Source: Paulownia fortunei (Eukaryota; Streptophyta; Magnoliopsida; Lamiales; Paulowniaceae). Taken from it: a stretch of DNA of 64,000 bases. Of the stretch, positions 58,488 to 64,000 are shown one piece after another. The notes under the pieces were generated by a model. The model was not told the origin of the DNA, did no database searches, and saw only the letters and a list, made by a program, of their open reading frames with translations. Made by a program: the position numbers and the translations under genes. The stretch spans positions 11,178,060-11,242,059 of the forward strand of contig CM033108.1 of assembly GCA_019321725.1 (NCBI GenBank), in the 5' to 3' direction. Numbering within the stretch: the stretch's first letter is position 1; each line of letters begins with the position of its first letter.

Positions 58488-60354
58488 TGTTGGTCCTGAG
58501 TGGTATGAAAGCATCTAAAAGGTGAATTGACCTTTTAAAATATTTACAAGAACCTTAAAACTTCTTTCTTATGCCATTAGCAAGAACTTAATACTCATTG
58601 TTTTGAAAATATTGATGCCTCGATTTAGTTCAATGAGAAAGTAACTTTGTAGCTCACTGAAAAGTTTTAGAAGGTATGGACCAAACAGAAACAATTTGAT
58701 GAACTTTAGAGCAACATAGAACTATTTTAAATGCACAACGTTGCTTTGTGCTTGATGTTATGATGTGTAAATAAAGTAAGACAAGAACAACTGTAGATAG
58801 GCAAATTAACAAACAAGATAAATTCTTGAAATGTGAAGTGCAAAAAAATATACAGCATAACAATTTATAGTGGTTCAAAGGTAGGGTAGTCCTTATATGT
58901 CCACTCTACTCCTGACACATGGAAGGAATCCACAAGAACAAATCAAGACTTCTAACCAAGTCAGTTTCATTATAACACTTAGTTTCTAAAACTAAGTCTC
59001 CTAGTTTGACCTCAGCCTTTTATTTTCCAAACTCCGCTAATACTGCAACCCAATTTTTCCACAAAGGTCCAACCTAGTCTTCCCACATAGGTCTTACAGT
59101 TGAATCTTCCACAAAGGTCAGATTCCCATGCCCTTGCAACGCAGGTCTGAGCACCAACTCTACCTACACCTATTTGGTGAGGGGCTCATGAAGAGAAATT
59201 AATTAATGAAGATAGGCATAAATTAACTTAGTTAAATTAATTTATGTAGTTATTATTTAACTGTAGCCTAATATGACTAGGATGCCTAAGTGGAACCTTT
59301 TAATTAATTTGGGCTTGTTTAATTCATGAGAATCAATTAAATGAACTTAATTAGAGGTCAAGCTCGAGTTAATGGGCACACAAGAGGGCCCATTAGAGTC
59401 TTAATGAGCAAGCCAAAGACTTCTAGTCTTAGAAGGAAACAAGATATAAGGTAAGAATTGAAGGAGTTTGTTTCCAAATGTGATTAGGGTAGGGAGAAGT
59501 GTATAAACATGCTCCCCCACACAAGGGCTAATTTCTAGTGCTTGTGCATAAGAGAATTGCCCTCCCTCCTCAAAACCGCCCACTCTCTTGTGAAAGTTCT
59601 ATATTATTTTGATTCTTAGTTTTATGTGTTGAATATAGAATTAAAAGAAACACCTAAAACACTTGTTGTTATTGTTCCAAACCCTAAAAACTAATTCTTA
59701 GGTTAGAATTATTGAGTTGAGATCTACTATCATACGAACGACTATGATGGGCATTCGAGGTGTAGATACGCTTAGAGTGTTAACGCTTAGGAGAAGTTTT
59801 AAACTTATCCCACACAGGTCAAAGTATTAAACTTCCCCCACACTAGTCGAAGTTCACCCCAATGACTCTTTTTCTAAAGATGTGTGATAAGTGTATCACT
59901 CAGCAAGAAGATCCGCATTTAAGATCTAATGAGTGCCTTCTCTTAGAATTTTTTTTAATGTTTCTTTATGTATTTCACTCTAAAGAAAGAGAATGAGTAT
60001 AGAGCATTTTTTTTAGAGTCTATTATGGTTCATCAACCCTACTAAGTCCACTGCTCTGGTCTTGGCTGGCTGCTTCTCAGAATCTTATTTTCATTTAGTT
60101 TTTCGAATGTAGTTGACTTTGTTGATCTTATTAGTAATTTCAAATTTTCACTAGACCTTTCAGTCCTCATGTTTGTTGGATCCCTTAGCCTGCTAAGCTT
60201 TCTGCTCTAATTTTGGGCTATTTTGTCTTGGTCTTGAATGGTTTATCACCATTTTGATATTCAACTCTTGTTCTTCTTATTTTCTATTCATAGGCTAATT
60301 TTGTTTTTGTCGTGCACTGTCTAAGTAAAGTTCCTATATAAATAGAAATCTTTT
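58488..60354. other. Presumed LTR of copia L plus unassigned AT-rich DNA
   Basis: From 58488 (TGTTGGTCC) the sequence is expected to be the 5' LTR of L, but I cannot fix its other end. At 59165-59400 there are AATTAATTAAT-rich blocks with GGGCACACAAGAGGGCCCATTA, similar in style to copia LTRs but running in the plus direction, and may be another LTR piece up to about 59890. No gene is recognisable; the open frames 58654-58878 and 59401-59583 have no motifs. Confidence 0.4.
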
Positions 60355-61265
60355 GAGAGTTTTAGGGGTATGTCCTAGACTAACCTAGTAGTTAGTAAAA
60401 CTTATACAAGTTGATTTTAACACTAGTCCTAGGTGAAGAAAAATATTTTCATTTTTTATTACGAGTACGAAGCAAGTATGGTCTTTCCGTGTCCTAATCT
60501 CCCGATTAAGACTAAGGCTTGGTTATTATTCAAAACCCTATTTGATTTAATAACTATGATTTTTTACTAGACTCATTGACTCCTTGATGAATCATTAGAA
60601 AACCCTCTTTTAATATTCATCCCGCCTTAGCCAGAATTTTGAGTTAAAGACTATGAAGGATTCACCTATTCAGTTACATAGGTATTGTATCCTTTGTTAG
60701 CTACTCACTAACCTCCATACACAAAGATGTTAGACCCAAAATATTCCCTTGTGATTATTAGATAATTAGGAAAGATATTAAAGTCTGACATGTCGTGCAC
60801 AAAATTACAATGATACCGCAAGTCTAAGGACAAATTCTTGAACTATAACTAAGAAATTCTCATTCGACAAATAACATTTCCAGTTGGGAATTTCTCGGTG
60901 GGTTTGTTCAGTGTACTTCTTATTTAATCGCAACCACACACATGTACTAGTGTCCTTACATCGATAATACCTATAAAGTGAAATATCATACTTTTGAGCA
61001 TGTATCATGTGCGCAAGTCTTGTAGGGCTTATCAATGTCCTATATTGATAAACCCTCAACTTGGAAAAAATTTAAGAGCAAAGCAATAAAGGTATATTCC
61101 ATGATCGCCATCATATGCGTGACTATAACCCCTAACTATGTATGATCTAGGGACTTTATCTAATTGATAAGAATAATTAAAAATAATGAATTCCATTTGT
61201 ATTAATAAAATTTATAATATATAAATGCAGTCTATCTAGTTAGCTTATCGGGCACTGCTCTAACA
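60355..61265 (-). repeat. 3' LTR of copia C4, truncated
   Basis: Matches the right-hand parts of the C1, C2 and C3 LTRs: the ACTAGTCCTAGGTGAA block, TGGTCTTTCCGTG, TTATTCAAAACCCTATTTGA, the CGCCATCATATGC block near 61110, and the end GGGCACTGCTCTAACA at 61265. The TGTTGGGTT start is missing, so the left half is lost; the left edge is approximate. Confidence 0.68.
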
Positions 61266-62350
61266 TCTTCTATATTCACTACCAAGGTAACTCTCTCCAC
61301 TTAGACATCGCCTTTACTAATGATTTTTTGAATTAGATGGTATCGCCTCACTATATACTTAGATCTTGAGGAGATTCTGGCTCCTTTTTTTGCACAATCA
61401 CCCTTTTATTATAACAACTCACCAAGACTAGATTAACAATGATTAAAAAAAGACTCAACTCTTGGATAAAGTTCTACATCCAAATAACTTCTTTTGCAAT
61501 TCGCATATTATGATGTATTTAGCTTTCATAGTGGAATCTGTGATTGTCTCTTACTTGGGACTCTTCTAGTTAATTGTGCTACCATTAAGAGTGAGTAATT
61601 CGAACATTAACTTTGAATTATCTATATTAGATTGAAATCTAGAGTAAGTGAAGCCTTCTAGCTTCAACTCTTCATAGTTGCACACAAATAAGTGATCCTT
61701 AGTCCATATTATGTACTTAATAATCGTCTTAAAAGCTTTCAAGTGCTATTTGCCTAGATGGACTTATATCTACTAGTGGAACTTGAAACATATGTGACAT
61801 CAGGCCTAGTACATAGTATAGTATATATTATGCTTTCTTTAGTGGGTGCATAAGGTGCGTGAGTCAATATTTCTCTTTCCTTTAGAGTGTTAGGGGAAAT
61901 AGATGTTGAGAAAGAAATACGTTGACTCATTGGTAAGAATCCCCTCTTGGATTCCTCTATGTTGAACCTCTTTAGTATCTTATCTATGTACACATATTAA
62001 GATATTTCAATTATCCTCTTAGATCTATCTTTGTAGATCTTAATCCTAAAAATATAGAATGCATCTTATAAATCCTTCATGAATAATTAAGTATAAAACC
62101 AAGTTTTTATTAATTGCAGCACCCCTACATCATTCTCAATGAGTAGGATATTGTCAACATAAAGGATAATAAATGTCAATGTGCTCCCGTTAATCTTTTT
62201 GTACACACAAGGTTCATCTGGATTCTTAAAGAAATCAAATGATTGATTGCCTAGTTGAACTAGATGTTCCAGCTTTGAAAAGCTTGTTTGACTTCATAAA
62301 TAGACCTTTGAAGCTTGCAAACTATTTACTCATTTCCTTTGGATATGAAG
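61266..62350 (-). pseudogene. Copia C4 RT and RNase H remnant
   Basis: The open piece 61993-61754 gives KILKRFNIEESKRGFLPMSQ, EREILTHAPYAP and YTILCTRPDVTYV, colinear with C1 13400-13200. To the right, 62150-62170 carries a decayed YVDD region. To the left, 61500-61550 has EAKYIIICELQKK-like RNase H sequence. Stops are frequent. At 62350 the homology stops at the point matching 13770 in C1, where the chromovirus LTR begins. Confidence 0.72.
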
Positions 62351-63150
62351 TGTAAAACCCCCATTACTACACAACTAGATATATATTATAATTTGACATG
62401 ATAGAACCCGTGTGCATGCATGGAATATATATATTTTTTTAACACTTTAAGAAAAGATAAATCACTTCTTACATGCACAACCCTGTTTAAAATATTTTAT
62501 AACACGTGTCATGTATATAGCAGGATCAGTATTTATATAAAAGCTCAACACCCACAACGACCCAATATTTACATACTTATTTACAGTAAAGTTTTAAAAA
62601 CAAAATATAGTACCAGTCTAAAAATATAATACAACAGACTCAAAATATAACAAGCCAACAAAATAGCCCAACAGGTCGTGATCCATGTATACACTCCCTC
62701 AGACACCTGCAGGAGCTCCAACAGCCACCCAGCCAATAAAAAATGCTTCAAGCATCGCTGTACTCACCTACAATGCATAAACTATATGAGCTAATGCTCA
62801 GCAAGTAATGATTATGCATGTCAAAGAATAATTTACAATATCAAGTCATGCATCTCAACATGCTATGCCCACAATGCAATTTTATGCATCAAAATATTTC
62901 TCTCAAAATCATTTCTTTCTTGGGCCCCTGACCAACACTACTATCCCATCCACTGGGAAAGAGCTCTGTACACCGCCATAATCCAATGGCCAATAATCAT
63001 ATAAGCATGCAAATCCATGCATACTCATACGCATGCAAATCCATGCACGCGAACCTGCAAATCCATGCATAACACCATGCAAATCCATGCATGCTTCGGT
63101 GCACTAGTAGTGGTCAGCAAAACATTTTCCTTTCTCTGAATCATGCCATG
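62351..63150 (-). repeat. A/B-family LTR, first 800 bases, inserted in copia C4
   Basis: Starts TGTAAAACCCCCATTAC and follows the A LTR base by base to TCATGCCATG at 63150, where another LTR interrupts it. The five bases before it are TGAAG (62346-62350), the expected left target duplication. It includes the CATGCAAATCC cluster (63003-63095) and the TTTATATAAAAGC promoter word near 62535. Confidence 0.88.
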
Positions 63151-64000
63151 TGTGATACCCGAGCCTCTTACTACTCACATGGCCAAATATGATTCATGCA
63201 TTACATGTTAATTTTATATGCTATTTGCATTTCTATTGACATTGCATAATTTATTTCATTTTATACGACATTCTTGAATATTAAACTTAATTCTGAAGCT
63301 CTTGCACGGTATTAGTTATTGAATTTTTTAATCTAAGCAGTTGATTTTATATTGAAATAAGAAGAAAATGAGGTGGATCAATATTAGATATAGATGGGAT
63401 ATATATGTTATAATTTTGGAAATGCTAAAAGTGTTACTAGTAACCTTATACGGTTTAATTTGATTTGATCAAGTTATTTCAAAAGTATATATTTGTAAAT
63501 TAACATACTTGGGATATTAGACATGATATAATGTGATTTAAGTGTCCTATTACAAGTCCCATATATGCATATGATTTTAGAAATGCAAACTTGATATTTC
63601 GTTAAGAATCGGATGTGAATCGGTTTGGAGATCAAATGAACGGACATAGGAAATAACTATGGGAATGAATGGTGAATAAGATAGGTTGCAACCAAATAAA
63701 AATAGGTGAGACACACAAGATTAGGGCTGCAAGATAAGGGAGAAAATCAGATTTGCCATTTACTTGCCACCTCATGCTTTCTTATTAAGCTTAAGCTAAC
63801 ATCTCAAGCTAACACCTCAAACCCTTCACCCTTAAGCAATGACCAGACCCTCATTTCAGCCATTTTCATCTTCCAAACACACACCTTAAGGTCTCCAAGT
63901 GATCCAAATTGATTCCAAGTTGAAATAAAAGCAAGAAAAGCAAAGAAAAAGTGATTACCATCAAGTTAGCCTCAAAATCTGCATAGGTAACACTTATCTA
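63151..64000 (+). repeat. A/B-family LTR in plus orientation, running off the window
   Basis: Starts TGTGATACCCGAGCC and matches the first 850 bases of the solo LTR at 53954 very closely, including the diverged stretch near 54150-54450. It is inserted into the minus-oriented LTR directly after CCATG, the predicted left target duplication. Whether it is a solo LTR or the 5' end of a whole element cannot be seen. Confidence 0.9.

Noticed and set aside
22906..63150. Repeated ATGCAAATCC words taken as a CRISPR-like or satellite array
   Set aside because: Units are short, irregular and confined to one position of each LTR copy, with no unique spacers. They are LTR-internal motifs.

Overview
The window is repeat-dominated plant nuclear DNA. 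It is AT-rich and carries Ty3/gypsy families restricted to plants (Tekay/Del-type chromoviruses, Athila and Tat/Retand lineages), Ty1/copia elements, Stowaway-like MITE ends, and the 3' exons of one host gene resembling the plastid DUF1517 protein FLAP1. A flowering plant, probably a eudicot, is the best fit; I cannot name the species. I see no complete protein-coding gene, rRNA, tRNA, CRISPR array or bacterial-type operon.

Layout. 1-3700: host gene 3' end (exons 979-1143, 2095-2208, 2289-2381) and its flank. 3700-6200: microsatellites, Stowaway-like ends and an Athila-type LTR remnant. 6200-9160: a plus-strand Tat/Retand relic (LTR, PBS, gag, protease). 9160-18877: a minus-strand chromovirus relic (D) split by a 5'-truncated copia element (C1) whose LTR holds a fragment of another LTR. 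18910-20690: a 3' copia fragment (C3). 20700-34377: a plus-strand Athila element (K) whose gag is cut by a chromovirus (A, 22906-33437) with two LTRs and a perfect 5-bp target-site duplication. 34378-39565: a decayed copia (C2) that begins inside K. 39566-41388: unassigned DNA, including a GC-rich island. 41389-43500: a 5'-half chromovirus relic (G). 43617-57260: a mosaic in which the pol of one chromovirus family (B) is fused to the gag and LTR of a second family (H), with the H integrase split by a solo LTR (53954-56841, TSD CACCC). 57300-62350: two more copia relics (L, C4). 62351-64000: two chromovirus LTRs in opposite orientation, the second running off the window.

How the parts relate. 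The retroelements are layered insertions, most of them on the minus strand, so transcription would run right to left. Their order can be read from who interrupts whom: A and C2 are younger than K; the solo LTR is younger than H; the LTR at 62351 is younger than C4; and the LTR at 63151 is younger than the one at 62351. All coding regions are broken by stops, frameshifts or lost catalytic residues, so none looks able to move on its own. I did not find convincing evidence of an undescribed functional system. The most informative oddities are the mosaic element with two different LTR families, the LTR pair of A with different subfamily signatures at its U5 ends, the filler repeat beside the solo LTR, and the unassigned block at 39.6-41.4 kb. 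All homology statements were made by eye and memory, without alignment software.
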